This document shows positions 8,520 to 17,295 of a DNA stretch of 64,000 nt, piece after piece. The notes under the pieces are model-generated. The model did no database searches and was not told the DNA's origin. It saw only the letters and a program-made list of their open reading frames with translations. Position numbers and translations under genes: made by a program. The DNA comes from CAVQXR01 sp046330455. GTDB taxonomy: Bacteria; Actinomycetota; Thermoleophilia; Gaiellales; Gaiellaceae. The stretch's first letter is position 1. The number at the start of each line of letters is the position of its first letter. The stretch covers positions 460,868 to 524,867 of the forward strand of contig JAXLSU010000001.1 of NCBI GenBank assembly GCA_046330455.1, read 5' to 3'.

Positions 8520-9830
8520 ATGACCGCGATCCTCGATCGCGTCCGTAGTGACGAGAACCTTGCGCGTCGCGCGATCGGGGGCGACGTCCCTGCGTTCGAC
8601 GAGCTGTATCGCCGCTACCGGCCGGGACTCGCCGCCTATGGCGCCAGGCTCCTCGGAGACCGGGAAGGGGGAGAGGACGTCGCCCAGATCGCGCTCTTCA
8701 ACGCGTACCGGGCCCTCGCACGCGGCACGCAGCCGAACAACCTCCAGGCCTGGCTCTACCGGATCGCCCGCAACGCGGCGTTCGAGGTGGCGCGCCGGCG
8801 CCGGGAGCAGCCCGTGGCGGACGATCCCGGTGAACCGGCCGACGGCGCCCACGAGTCGAGCGCTGTCCGCAGCGTCCTTCTCGACGGGCTGCGAGACCTG
8901 CCCGACCGCCAGCGACGGACGTTCGTGCTGCGCGAGCTGCACGGCTACTCGTCGGCCGAGGCCGCAGACGAGCTCCACCTGACCGTGCCCCAGGTCGAGC
9001 AGGCCCTGTTCGCGGCCCGCAACCGGCTCGCAGAGCACCTCGTCTTCGGGGGGAGGCTCGACTGCGAGCAACTCAGGCAGCTCGACCCCTCGAGCCTCGA
9101 CCTCGCCGAGCGGCGTGCGCTCAGGGCGCACTCGCGCTCCTGCCCCTCGTGCCGGACCTCGCTACGCCGGAGCGCGCTCGGTGCGGTCGTGATCCCGCTC
9201 GGGCTCGTCGCGTCCGTCCGTGAGGGCATCGCCGCGACGCTCGGCGGTGCGGTTGCCGGCGCTCCTGCAGCGGTCAAGGTCGGCGCTGCCGTCGTGACCG
9301 CGGCCGTTGCGACGGGCGTGCCGGCGAGCGTCGAGGTCGCGACCGACCCCGGGAAGCCTCGCGCGGCGGCGATCGAGGTCGTCGCCGAGGCGGAGCCTCC
9401 GGCCGCCGATCTGCGGATCGCGCCCGAGCCGGAGTCGCCCGAGCCGCCCGCGTTCCCCGTCGCCGTGCCGGTCGAGGACGTTCCCGTCGAGCAGCCGGTG
9501 GAGACGGTCGCGGAACAGGCAGTCGAGGACACCGGCGTGTCCACGGAGCCGCCGGCCGCGACGCCGGAGTCGTCCGACGATCCAACGGCCGCGGACGGTA
9601 CGGAGGACGGGGACACGCCGCCTGCTTCCGGAGAGGCAGCGCCGGAGCCGGGCCCGCCGGAGAGCGTCAATCCGCCCGACGCGGCCGTCGACGGCGTGTC
9701 CGGGGAGACCGGGGCGGAGGTGCTCGGGGTCGACGGATCCACCGCGACCGACGGCACCGCGGGCGGTGGCGAGCCTCCGTGCGAGGGGGACGTCTGCCCC
9801 GCGACCGAGCCCGCCGTCACCACTCCCTGA
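8520..9830 (+). CDS. ECF sigma factor fused to a zinc-finger/membrane/acidic-tail module
   Basis: 436-aa sigma-70 family protein about twice the usual ECF length. Region 2 spans about 20-90 (ARRAIGGDVPAFDELYRRY, GGEDVAQIALFNAYRA) and region 4 about 120-175 (LRDLPDRQRRTFVLREL). Beyond it, H204-x3-C208-x2-C211 resembles the ZAS motif of zinc anti-sigma factors. A hydrophobic Ala/Val-rich stretch (about 220-270) could cross the membrane, and a Pro/Glu/Thr-rich tail of about 160 residues ends in a CEGDVC motif. This looks like a sigma factor and its membrane anti-sigma sensor in one chain. SD GGGAG precedes the ATG. Signal unknown. Confidence 0.85.
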   Translation: MTAILDRVRSDENLARRAIGGDVPAFDELYRRYRPGLAAYGARLLGDREGGEDVAQIALFNAYRALARGTQPNNLQAWLYRIARNAAFEVARRRREQPVADDPGEPADGAHESSAVRSVLLDGLRDLPDRQRRTFVLRELHGYSSAEAADELHLTVPQVEQALFAARNRLAEHLVFGGRLDCEQLRQLDPSSLDLAERRALRAHSRSCPSCRTSLRRSALGAVVIPLGLVASVREGIAATLGGAVAGAPAAVKVGAAVVTAAVATGVPASVEVATDPGKPRAAAIEVVAEAEPPAADLRIAPEPESPEPPAFPVAVPVEDVPVEQPVETVAEQAVEDTGVSTEPPAATPESSDDPTAADGTEDGDTPPASGEAAPEPGPPESVNPPDAAVDGVSGETGAEVLGVDGSTATDGTAGGGEPPCEGDVCPATEPAVTTP

Positions 9831-9982
9831 GCCCGGGCCGCGGCATCCGACGTTCGCACGGCCGAGCCGTTCACCCGCTCACCGGGTACGGCTAACCGCA
9901 CCTCGTCCCGGCGGCTGGCCGGTTTGCGCGCCGCGCGGAGCATCGCCACACTCACGGGGACGCGCAATTGCCTGGAGGTGAC

Positions 9983-10756
9983 ATGGAGTCGACAGTGGTG
10001 ACGAGCGAAGCGGTCGAGCGAGGCCCGATGGACGGGGCGGTGGTCTCCGCGCGGGCGGTCGCACGCCGGTTCGGCGAGGGCGATACCGCCGTCGACGCGC
10101 TGCGCGGCGTCGATCTCGACATCCCGCGCGGGCAGTTCACGGCCGTCATGGGCCCTTCGGGGTCGGGGAAGTCGACGCTGATGCACATTCTCGCCGGGCT
10201 CGATCGCCCGACGTCCGGATCGGCATGGATCGACGGCACCGAGATCGGACAGCTCGGTGACCAGCAGCTGACGCTGCTCCGCCGGGAGCACATCGGGTTC
10301 GTCTTCCAGTTCTTCAACCTGCTCCCTATGCTGACGGCACAGGAGAACGTGACCCTCCCGCTCGAGCTCGCCGGAACGAAGCCCGACCAGGCGTGGCTCG
10401 ACGAGCTGATCGGCAAGGTCGGGCTGACCGACCGCCGGACCCATCGGCCCTCGGAGCTCTCCGGAGGGCAGCAGCAGCGGGTTGCGATCGCACGTGCGCT
10501 CGTCACCCGGCCGACCGTCCTGTTCGCCGACGAGCCGACCGGGAACCTCGACTCGCAGACGGGCGAGGAGATCCTCCGCCTGCTCCGCGACTCGGTCGAC
10601 ACCTACGGCCAGACGACGCTGATCGTGACTCACGACGCACGGGCGGCAGCGATGGCCGATCGCATCCTCTTCCTCGCGGACGGTCTGATCGTCAGGGACC
10701 TCGGGCGGTCGACCGCCTCCGAGATCCTCGCCGCGATGAACGAGCTCTCGGTCTGA
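9983..10756 (+). CDS. ABC transporter ATP-binding protein (MacB/LolD type)
   Basis: 257-aa ATPase that energises the permease encoded immediately downstream. It contains Walker A (GPSGSGKST), the Q-loop, the signature LSGGQQQRVAIARAL, Walker B (TVLFADEPTGNLD) and the H-loop (IVTHDARAAAMAD). I chose the ATG at 9983 because GGAGGTGAC lies directly before it; a TTG five codons upstream has no such support. The stop overlaps the permease start (TGATG), so the two are translationally coupled. MacB/LolD-like systems move lipoproteins, peptides or other envelope molecules by mechanotransmission rather than import. Confidence 0.93.
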   Translation: MESTVVTSEAVERGPMDGAVVSARAVARRFGEGDTAVDALRGVDLDIPRGQFTAVMGPSGSGKSTLMHILAGLDRPTSGSAWIDGTEIGQLGDQQLTLLRREHIGFVFQFFNLLPMLTAQENVTLPLELAGTKPDQAWLDELIGKVGLTDRRTHRPSELSGGQQQRVAIARALVTRPTVLFADEPTGNLDSQTGEEILRLLRDSVDTYGQTTLIVTHDARAAAMADRILFLADGLIVRDLGRSTASEILAAMNELSV

Positions 10757-13314
10757 TGATCCGCGTCGCGCTCCGGGGCCTTGCGGGCCGCAAGCTTCGC
10801 TCCGCGCTGACGGCGCTCGCGATCGTCCTCGGCGTGGCGATGATCAGCGGCACCTACGTGCTGACCGACACGATCGATTCGGCCTTCAAGGGCGTGTTCG
10901 ACCAGGCGTACGCGGGAAGCGACGCCGTGATCACCGGCAAGTCGGCATTCGAGGTCGAGGGCGGAGGGGTCGACCCACCCTTCGACGAGTCCGTGCTCGA
11001 GCAGGTGCGTGCACTGCCGGGAGTCGAGGCGGCGGTCGGCGCCGTCACCGACAGCGCCCAGCTCACGAAGCCCGATGGCAGCCTGATCTCGACGAACGGC
11101 GCCCCGGCACTCGGCTTCGGTATCGACTTCACGCAGGAGCGCTTCAACGTCCTCCGACTGATGGGCGGAGCGTGGCCCGCCGGTCCCGGTCAGGTCGTGA
11201 TCGACGTCGCGACCGCCGACGACCAGGGCTACAAGGTCGGGGACAGGATCGGAGTCGTCGCGAAGGGCCCCGTCGAGCAGTTCACGATCTCGGGGATCGC
11301 GCAGTACGCGGACATCGAATCGCTCGGTAGCGCCACGATCGCCGCATTTACCCTGCCCGAGGGGCAACGGCTCTTCGGGAAGGAGGGTCAGCTCGACGGG
11401 ATCCAGGTCGCGGCTGCGGACGGCGTGACGGCCCAGGAGCTCGTCAAGGAGATCGAGCCGATCCTTCCCTCCGGCACGCAGGTCCAGACGGGTCAGCAGC
11501 AGGCGAACGAGGCGAACAAGGACGTCGAGACCTTCACGAAGTTCATCCGCTACTTCCTGCTCGCCTTCGGTGCGATCGCCCTGTTCGTCGGCGCCTTCGT
11601 CATCTTCAACACCCTGTCGATCACGGTCGCGCAGCGCGTCCGGGAGTTCGCGACGCTGCGCACGCTCGGGGCCTCGCGCCGTCAGGTGCTGCGCTCGGTG
11701 CTCCTCGAGGCGTTCGTGATCGGAGCGATCGCCTCGGTCGTCGGCCTCTTCCTCGGGCTCGGGCTGGCGGTCGGCCTGAGCGCCGTCCTCAAGGCCGTCG
11801 GGCTCGATCTGCCCGAATCGGGAATCGTCTTCGCCGGTCGCACGGTCGTCGTGAGCCTCATCGCAGGAATCGTCATCACCGTGCTCGCCGGGCTCCTGCC
11901 TGCGATGCGGGCGACGAGGGTGCCGCCGATCGCGGCCGTTCGTGAGGGTGCAACGCTGCCGCGTTCGCGGTTCGCGAGGTTCGCCCCGTTCATTGCCGCG
12001 CTGACGACGATCCTCGGCATCCTGCTGCTCGTGTACGGCTCGTTCGTGGACGGGATCGGCGTCGGCGAGCGGCTCGGTGCGCTCGGCGGCGGCTGCCTGA
12101 TCCTGTTCGTCGGGGTGGCGCTCGTCTCGTCGCACCTCGTGAAGCCGCTCGCGAAGGCGCTCGGCTGGCCCGCGCGCAGGATCGGCGGAGCGTCCGGACG
12201 GCTCGCCCAGGAGAACGCGACGCGAAACCCGTCGCGGACCGCGGCGACGGCGGCTGCGCTGATGATCGGCCTCGCGCTGATCACCTTCGTCGCGCTGCTC
12301 GCGGCCGGGCTTCGAGGCTCCGTGTCGAACGCGATCAACGAGCAGGTGAACGCCGACTACGTGGTCGCCTCCGAGGACGGTTTCACGCCCTTCCAGCCTG
12401 CCCCCGACCAGGCTCTCGCCTCCGTACCGGGGACCGAGGTGGTGGGAGTGAGAGGTGACTTCGGGAAGGCCTTCGGCAGCGAGCAGAACGTCACCGGCGT
12501 CGATCCTCGCACGATCGCGGCCGTGTACGCATTCGACTGGACGGACGGCTCGGACGGCGTCCTCTCGTCGCTCGGAGACAGGGGAGCCGTCGTCGAGGAG
12601 TCGTTCGCGGACGACCACGATCTGTCGGTGGGGAGCGATCTCGCCGTCCTGACGCCGAACGGCACGACGCTGGATCTCGTCGTGAAGGGGATCTACCACG
12701 CCCCGCCGTTCTGGCAGATGCTCGGCTCGATCGCGATCCCGCAGCAGACGTTCGACGGTGCCTTCACGAATCCGCGCAACCTCTACACGTTCGTGACGGT
12801 GGACGGAGGCGCGAGCTCGGAAGCGCAGGCCGCGCTCGAGGCATCGCTCGTGGGCTTCCCGACCGTCGTCCTCGACACGAAGGACGGCTTCGTGTCGTCG
12901 CAGCAGGACGCGATCAGCCCGCTCCTGAACCTGCTCTACGTGCTCCTTGCGCTATCCGTGATCGTCAGTCTCTTCGGCATCGTCAACACGCTCGTGCTCG
13001 CCGTGTTCGAGCGGACGCGCGAGCTCGGCATGCTGCGGGCGATCGGCATGACGCGCCGCCAGGTGCGCAGCATGATTCGCTACGAGAGCGTGATCACCGC
13101 GCTGATCGGAGCTGCCCTCGGCATGGTTGTCGGGATCGCGCTCGCCGCGCTCACGACCGGAGCGCTCCGCAGCGAGGGCCTCGTCTTCTCCGTGCCGATC
13201 GGGAGCCTCGTCGTCTTCGGGATCGTCGGCGTTCTCGCGGGCATCGTCGCGGCGATCTTCCCCGCCCGCCGGGCCGCGCGGCTGAACGTGCTCGAGGCCC
13301 TGCAGTACGAATAG
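10756..13314 (+). CDS. ABC transporter permease, FtsX/MacB type
   Basis: 852-aa membrane protein with two FtsX-like modules. An N-terminal signal-anchor helix (SALTALAIVLGVAMISGTYVL) is followed by a periplasmic-type domain, three helices near 270-400, another helix pair near 415-460, a second extracellular domain, and three final helices (about 715-840). This duplicated layout is normal for actinobacterial FtsX-like permeases, which usually partner one ATPase, as here. The start ATG overlaps the ATPase stop codon. Extrusion of lipids, lipoproteins or antimicrobial compounds is possible; the substrate is not evident. Confidence 0.92.
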   Translation: MIRVALRGLAGRKLRSALTALAIVLGVAMISGTYVLTDTIDSAFKGVFDQAYAGSDAVITGKSAFEVEGGGVDPPFDESVLEQVRALPGVEAAVGAVTDSAQLTKPDGSLISTNGAPALGFGIDFTQERFNVLRLMGGAWPAGPGQVVIDVATADDQGYKVGDRIGVVAKGPVEQFTISGIAQYADIESLGSATIAAFTLPEGQRLFGKEGQLDGIQVAAADGVTAQELVKEIEPILPSGTQVQTGQQQANEANKDVETFTKFIRYFLLAFGAIALFVGAFVIFNTLSITVAQRVREFATLRTLGASRRQVLRSVLLEAFVIGAIASVVGLFLGLGLAVGLSAVLKAVGLDLPESGIVFAGRTVVVSLIAGIVITVLAGLLPAMRATRVPPIAAVREGATLPRSRFARFAPFIAALTTILGILLLVYGSFVDGIGVGERLGALGGGCLILFVGVALVSSHLVKPLAKALGWPARRIGGASGRLAQENATRNPSRTAATAAALMIGLALITFVALLAAGLRGSVSNAINEQVNADYVVASEDGFTPFQPAPDQALASVPGTEVVGVRGDFGKAFGSEQNVTGVDPRTIAAVYAFDWTDGSDGVLSSLGDRGAVVEESFADDHDLSVGSDLAVLTPNGTTLDLVVKGIYHAPPFWQMLGSIAIPQQTFDGAFTNPRNLYTFVTVDGGASSEAQAALEASLVGFPTVVLDTKDGFVSSQQDAISPLLNLLYVLLALSVIVSLFGIVNTLVLAVFERTRELGMLRAIGMTRRQVRSMIRYESVITALIGAALGMVVGIALAALTTGALRSEGLVFSVPIGSLVVFGIVGVLAGIVAAIFPARRAARLNVLEALQYE

Positions 13315-13316
13315 CA

Positions 13317-13480
13317 AGGCGAGCCTCTGGCTCGCCGCGCAGCGGGCGGTGAAGCCGAACGCGAAGCGCCGCGGCCCGGCGGGAGCCGGGCCGCACGGAG
13401 GCGAGCCTTTGGCTCGCCGCGCGGCGGGCGGTGAAGCCGAACGCGAAGCGCCGCGGCCGGCCGAGCCGGGCCGGGCCCGC
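13317..13480. repeat. 82-bp direct repeat, two copies
   Basis: Two near-identical units start at 13317 and 13399. Each opens with a small hairpin, GGCGAGCC, three bases, GGCTCGCC, then a shared segment around GTGAAGCCGAACGCGAAGCG. Differences are concentrated at the 3' end of the units. No open frame in it resembles a protein. Confidence 0.88.
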
Positions 13481-13505
13481 ACTGTTGCGCGGTGAACAGA
13501 TCGTT

Positions 13506-13604
13506 CGGGCGGGATGAGATCCCCCCCTACCGATCGGTGAGGTGAGATCCGCCTTGCGGGTGTGTGCCGGATCGTCTGCGTAGGGGCCGGATCTCATCCG
13601 GCCC
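13506..13604. repeat. Dispersed palindrome family A, two copies
   Basis: A degenerate GGGCGGGAT copy at 13506-13530 and a perfect GGGCCGGAT-type copy at 13580-13604 with its GTAG flank. Both arm types occur in one gap. Confidence 0.88.
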
Positions 13605-13628
13605 TCGACCGAAGCAGGCTCGTGTTCC

Positions 13629-13674
13629 GTGACCGCCGGGCTCCGCCCGGCTCCTGCGCGGGTCCGGCCCGGCC
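13629..13674 (+). repeat. Structured repeat family B, copy 1
   Basis: GTGACCGC, then a hairpin (arms CCGGGC/GCCCGG), then a 25-bp block beginning GCTCCTGCGCGGG. The outer parts recur in inverse orientation at 59562-59608, but the hairpin arms there are different bases that still pair. Confidence 0.75.
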
Positions 13675-13694
13675 GAGCCGGACCGTCAAGCCGG

Positions 13695-14804
13695 CTAGCT
13701 CTCCTTCGCCCGCTTGCGCTCGGGGTCGTAGACCGGGTGGCGGACGATCTCGCCCGCGACGAGCTCGCCGCCGACGTTCGCCTGCACGGCGACCCCGGGC
13801 TCGCGCAGCTCCTTGCGAATCTTGGCCAGCCCCAGCGTCTTCCCGCCGAGGTGCGGGGACTCGACGGCCTGGGTGACGATGCCGACCTCCTGGCCGTCGA
13901 CGAGCAGCGGTGCCCCGGAGGCGGCGTCGCCGCCGGACTCGAGGACGACGCTCGTCAGGCGCAGGGACGTCGCGTCTCGGTCACGCAGCAGTCCGTTCTT
14001 GCCCTGGAAGTCGCCCTTGTCGAGATCGACCGACCAGCCGAGCCCGCACTCGTAGGGCGAGACGGTGGGGTCGTACTCGACTCCGCCGATGATGAAGCCG
14101 CCCTCGATCCGGAACAGATCGAGGCAGACCATCCCGATCACCTTCATGCCGTGCGGGGACCCCGCCGCGAACAGCGCGTCCCAGAGCTCGAGCGCACGAT
14201 CGCGATCCACCCAAAGCTCGTAGCCGAGCTCCGCCGTGTAGCCCAGCCGCGTCATGAAGACGGGAATCCCGGCGATCTCGATGTCCTCGCGAAACGTGTA
14301 GTAGGGGAAGGCGGAGTTCGAGAGATCGCTGGTGGTGAGGGCCTGGAGGATCGAACGGCTCCTCGGGCCCTGGAGGCACAGGTGGGGCATCGCGTCGGTC
14401 AGCTCCCGGACGACGATTCCCGAGCCCTCCGCCTTCGCCGAGAAGATCTCGTAGTCGCGGTCGTTCGCACCGCAGAACCGCACCGACGCGGCAGATCGCA
14501 TCATCGCGGTGCAGTCATCGACCATCTTCCCGTGCTCGTCGCAGAGGGCGCCGTAGCCGATCCGGCCCGGTGTGAGCTTCGAGACGTCGCGCGTGACGAT
14601 CGAGTTGACGAGGTCGAGCGCGCCGGGGCCGTCGAGGTCGACCTTGCGGAGCATCGAGAAGTCCATCAGCGCCGCGGCCTCGCGGCAGGAGCGGTACTCC
14701 TCGAGCACGTCGGTGACGACGGAGGGAGCGAAGTAGCCGAAGAGGTCCATCCACTGGTCGGTCAGCGCGGCGAGCTTCCCGTAGAACGCGGTTTCCTTGC
14801 TCAT
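13695..14804 (-). CDS. GcvT-like aminomethyltransferase / folate-dependent demethylase (copy 1)
   Basis: 369-aa protein of the GcvT/YgfZ/dimethylglycine-dehydrogenase C-terminal family, which binds tetrahydrofolate and takes up C1 units from glycine, sarcosine, dimethylglycine or O-methylated substrates. Typical blocks include ALMDFSMLRKVDLDGPGALDLVN, LCLQGPRSRSIL, TRLGYTAELGYELWVD and GLGWSVDLDKGDFQGKNGLL. No gcvH or gcvP lies nearby, so this is probably not the glycine cleavage T protein but part of amine or one-carbon breakdown. SD GGAGGA precedes the ATG. It is divergent from the amidase gene and has a paralogue at 56.3 kb. Confidence 0.85.
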   Translation of the reverse strand: MSKETAFYGKLAALTDQWMDLFGYFAPSVVTDVLEEYRSCREAAALMDFSMLRKVDLDGPGALDLVNSIVTRDVSKLTPGRIGYGALCDEHGKMVDDCTAMMRSAASVRFCGANDRDYEIFSAKAEGSGIVVRELTDAMPHLCLQGPRSRSILQALTTSDLSNSAFPYYTFREDIEIAGIPVFMTRLGYTAELGYELWVDRDRALELWDALFAAGSPHGMKVIGMVCLDLFRIEGGFIIGGVEYDPTVSPYECGLGWSVDLDKGDFQGKNGLLRDRDATSLRLTSVVLESGGDAASGAPLLVDGQEVGIVTQAVESPHLGGKTLGLAKIRKELREPGVAVQANVGGELVAGEIVRHPVYDPERKRAKES

Positions 14805-14896
14805 CGTCGTCCTCCGTCGGTCGAGTCCGTGTACCCTACTGCCGCTGTGGCCTGCGAGTCCACGCCGACCATCCCGGCACCTCCCGCAGGCTGAGC

Positions 14897-16312
14897 GTGC
14901 TCGATCGGGCCCGTGACGCGACCGCGACCGCTGCGGCGGTTCGGGCGGGCGAGCTCTCGCCGGTCGCCCTCGCCGAAGCCACCCTTGCGGACATCGCCGA
15001 GGCCGATCGCGAGATCCGCTCCTTCACGGTGCTTCTCCCGGAGCAGGCGTTGGCCCAGGCACGCGAGGTCGAGCAGATGCTCGACGCCAGCGAGACGCCC
15101 GGCCCACTCGCCGGCGTCCCGGTTTCGATCAAGGACGTCGTCTGGGTGAAGGATGCACCCGCGACGGACGGCTCCCGCGCCTTCGCCGACTTCGTTCCGT
15201 CGAGGGACGCGGTCGCCGTCGAGCGCCTTCGCCGGGCGGGCGCCGTGATCGTCGGCAAGACCAACAACCCCGAGCTCTGCCTCGAAGGGATCACGGCGAA
15301 CGAGGTGTACGGGTTGACCCGGAACCCGTGGAATCCGGAGCGTACGCCCGGCGGCTCGAGCGGCGGCGCGGGCGCGTCGCTGGCGCTCGGCCTCACGCCG
15401 CTGGCGATCGGCAGCGACGGCGGGGGGTCGATCCGGATCCCGTCGTCGTTCTGCGGCGTCGCCGGGCACAAACCGACCTTCGGGCTCGTACCCGGCACGC
15501 CGGGGTTCCGAGGCTGGCCCACCCTCTCGGTGAAGGGCCCGATGGCGCGGTCGGTCCGGGATCTCGCGCTGTGCCTCGGCGTCATCGCAGGCTTCGACCC
15601 CTCCGATCCCGCCACGGAGCGGCGGCCTGCCGTCGACTACGTGGAGGCCGCCCGGGCGGCAGAGGTTCGGGAGCTCCGGGTCGCGGTCTCGCCGGATCTC
15701 GGGCACGCGCCGCTCGAGCCCGGCGTCGAGCGGGCGTTCGGAGCCGCCGTGGAAACGCTTGCAGCGGCCGGGTGGGCGCTCGAGGAGGCACACCCGGGCA
15801 CGGGCGATTCAACGGGGCTCTGGGCGACGATCGCGGCCTGCGAGGGCTACGTCTCACACCGTGGCATCCTCGAGGCGCAGCCCGAGCGGCTCGAGGCACG
15901 GACGCGGGAGATCCTCGAGGCCGGGCGCGGGCGAACGCTCTCCGACTACCTCGACGCACTCGACGATCGCGCCCGCTTCACCGTCCGCTGGCTTGAGTTC
16001 TTCGAACGCTACGACCTCCTGGTCACGCCGACGATGCAGCTGACCGCGTTCCCGGTCGGTATCCACTGCCCGGAACGGATCGGCGACCACGAGGTCGACC
16101 AGGTCGCAGAGGACTGGTGTGCCTTCTGCTATCCGGCGAACCTGGCCGGACTGCCGGCCGCGAGCGTTCCCTGCGGCTTCGACGAGCGCGGCCTGCCCGT
16201 CGGCTTGCAGATCATCGGGCCGCCCTTCGAGGACGCGACGGTGCTGCGTGCCGCTGCGGCCTTCGAGGCGCTGCGCCCGTGGGCTCACCGGTGGCCGCAG
16301 AGCGCGGGATGA
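14897..16312 (+). CDS. Amidase-signature family hydrolase
   Basis: 471-aa Ser-cisSer-Lys amidase. The signature is complete: catalytic Lys in GVPVSIKDVVW, the glycine-rich PGGSSGGAGASLALG with cis-Ser, and GSDGGGSIRIPSSFCG with the nucleophilic Ser. Such enzymes hydrolyse aliphatic or aromatic amides, or GlnA-type substrates. No gatB/gatC gene lies beside it, so a catabolic amidase is more likely than the Glu-tRNA amidotransferase subunit. The start is a GTG at 14897; the nearer upstream candidates run into a stop. The final GCGGGATGA codons, including the TGA, come from a family A repeat. Confidence 0.9.
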   Translation: MLDRARDATATAAAVRAGELSPVALAEATLADIAEADREIRSFTVLLPEQALAQAREVEQMLDASETPGPLAGVPVSIKDVVWVKDAPATDGSRAFADFVPSRDAVAVERLRRAGAVIVGKTNNPELCLEGITANEVYGLTRNPWNPERTPGGSSGGAGASLALGLTPLAIGSDGGGSIRIPSSFCGVAGHKPTFGLVPGTPGFRGWPTLSVKGPMARSVRDLALCLGVIAGFDPSDPATERRPAVDYVEAARAAEVRELRVAVSPDLGHAPLEPGVERAFGAAVETLAAAGWALEEAHPGTGDSTGLWATIAACEGYVSHRGILEAQPERLEARTREILEAGRGRTLSDYLDALDDRARFTVRWLEFFERYDLLVTPTMQLTAFPVGIHCPERIGDHEVDQVAEDWCAFCYPANLAGLPAASVPCGFDERGLPVGLQIIGPPFEDATVLRAAAAFEALRPWAHRWPQSAG

Positions 16313-16363
16313 GATCCCAGCCCCCACGACCTATCGATGTAGGGGCGGGATCTCATCCCGCCC
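16304..16363. repeat. Dispersed palindrome family A, two copies at convergent gene ends
   Basis: Copies at 16304-16327 (imperfect) and 16339-16363 (perfect GGGCGGGAT type). They face each other across 11 bp. The first supplies the TGA of the amidase, the second the TGA of the sucrase/ferredoxin-like gene on the other strand. Position and hairpin potential suggest a bidirectional terminator role. Confidence 0.9.
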
Positions 16364-17243
16364 GCTCGATCCCGACGAGCGTCCACACCGTCGGCCGTTC
16401 CAGCTTCTCCTCGCCGCACGAGACCGGCCGTGGCTCGTCTGCCTCGTCGGCACGAACCAGTACGCGCCACATTCGGCCCTCGGCTCGGAGGCTGACCGCC
16501 GTGACGCCGCCTCCGGCGCTCTCGACGGTCTCGACGGCGAGCTCCTCGATGCCGCGGAGGCCCTCGCGCTCCCGGAGGAACCGGTCGGCCGCCTGAGCTT
16601 CGGAGGGAAGGGAGGAGCGGCCGCGGAGCAGGTGGAGCACGAGCTCGCCCCGGCCGGCGGCGGCGACGATCTGCTCGGCATCCTCCGGCTCGACGCGTCC
16701 GTACCAGAGCCCGTGCGGGAGACAGACGACGTTCGCCGCGAAGCGATGCCCACCGAGGTGGGAGCACTCGAAGGTCGCCTCCGGACGGAGGGCGGCGAGC
16801 GCCGCCGTGACCGCCCGTCCGCGGGATGCGCAGCACGCGTCGCGCTTGCCGTTCGTGCAGGCGAGGTACACGGGCGTGGCGATCCGGCGCCCGCCGAGGC
16901 GCTCGCCGCGGGCCAGAGCCTCGAGGTCGAGGTCGAGCAAGCCGTCCGGACCGTCGAGCTCGAGCTCCTCGAGCCAGGTCGAGCCTGGTTCCGACCAGGC
17001 GGCAAAGCGACGGGCGCTCCCGGTCTTTCCCTGCTGCTTGACGAGCAGGATCTTGATCCCGAGCCGCTTCGCGCGACGTTCCAGCTCGGCGCCGACCTCG
17101 CGGTCGAGCGCCGACTCCGAGAGCGCCCTGGCGCCCCAGGGGCCCGATTGCTCGACGAGCAGCCAGGCCGTCGCGGCCGACGCGGTCGCAACGAGCGGCT
17201 CTCCGAGCGAGAGCGAGAGGGAGGAGCAGCGCTTCACGGCCAC
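16353..17243 (-). CDS. Sucrase/ferredoxin-like family protein
   Basis: 296-aa protein of the thioredoxin-fold [2Fe-2S] family named sucrase/ferredoxin-like. Two hallmark blocks are clear: VYLACTNGKRDACCASRGR and FECSHLGGHRFAANVVCLPHG, which hold the Cys and His residues expected to bind the cluster. The function of the family is poorly defined; it is common in actinobacteria. The GTG start lies 8 nt after a TACGGT box. Its last codons and TGA are part of a repeat. It diverges from the R2lox gene with 52 bp between starts. Confidence 0.88.
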   Translation of the reverse strand: MAVKRCSSLSLSLGEPLVATASAATAWLLVEQSGPWGARALSESALDREVGAELERRAKRLGIKILLVKQQGKTGSARRFAAWSEPGSTWLEELELDGPDGLLDLDLEALARGERLGGRRIATPVYLACTNGKRDACCASRGRAVTAALAALRPEATFECSHLGGHRFAANVVCLPHGLWYGRVEPEDAEQIVAAAGRGELVLHLLRGRSSLPSEAQAADRFLREREGLRGIEELAVETVESAGGGVTAVSLRAEGRMWRVLVRADEADEPRPVSCGEEKLERPTVWTLVGIERAG

Positions 17244-17295
17244 GATGCCCTACCGTAACGGTCGGCGGGCACGAGACGACCGAAGAGGGGGACCC

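Larger units (their letters stand above)
13315..13694. other. 380-bp gene-free repeat island between convergent genes
   Basis: No gene is seen. The gap holds an 82-bp tandem duplication, two copies of palindrome family A and one copy of a second structured repeat (family B). The neighbours are the 3' ends of the ABC permease and the GcvT-like gene, so the island may also end transcription on both strands. Confidence 0.85.

Noticed and set aside
9968..9983. TTG at 9968 as the start of the ABC ATPase
   Set aside because: GGAGGTGAC lies between it and the ATG at 9983 and is a good ribosome-binding site for the latter.
13695..14804. Glycine cleavage T protein (gcvT) assignment
   Set aside because: No gcvH or gcvP nearby, and two divergent copies exist next to amine-catabolic genes; a GcvT-like label is safer.
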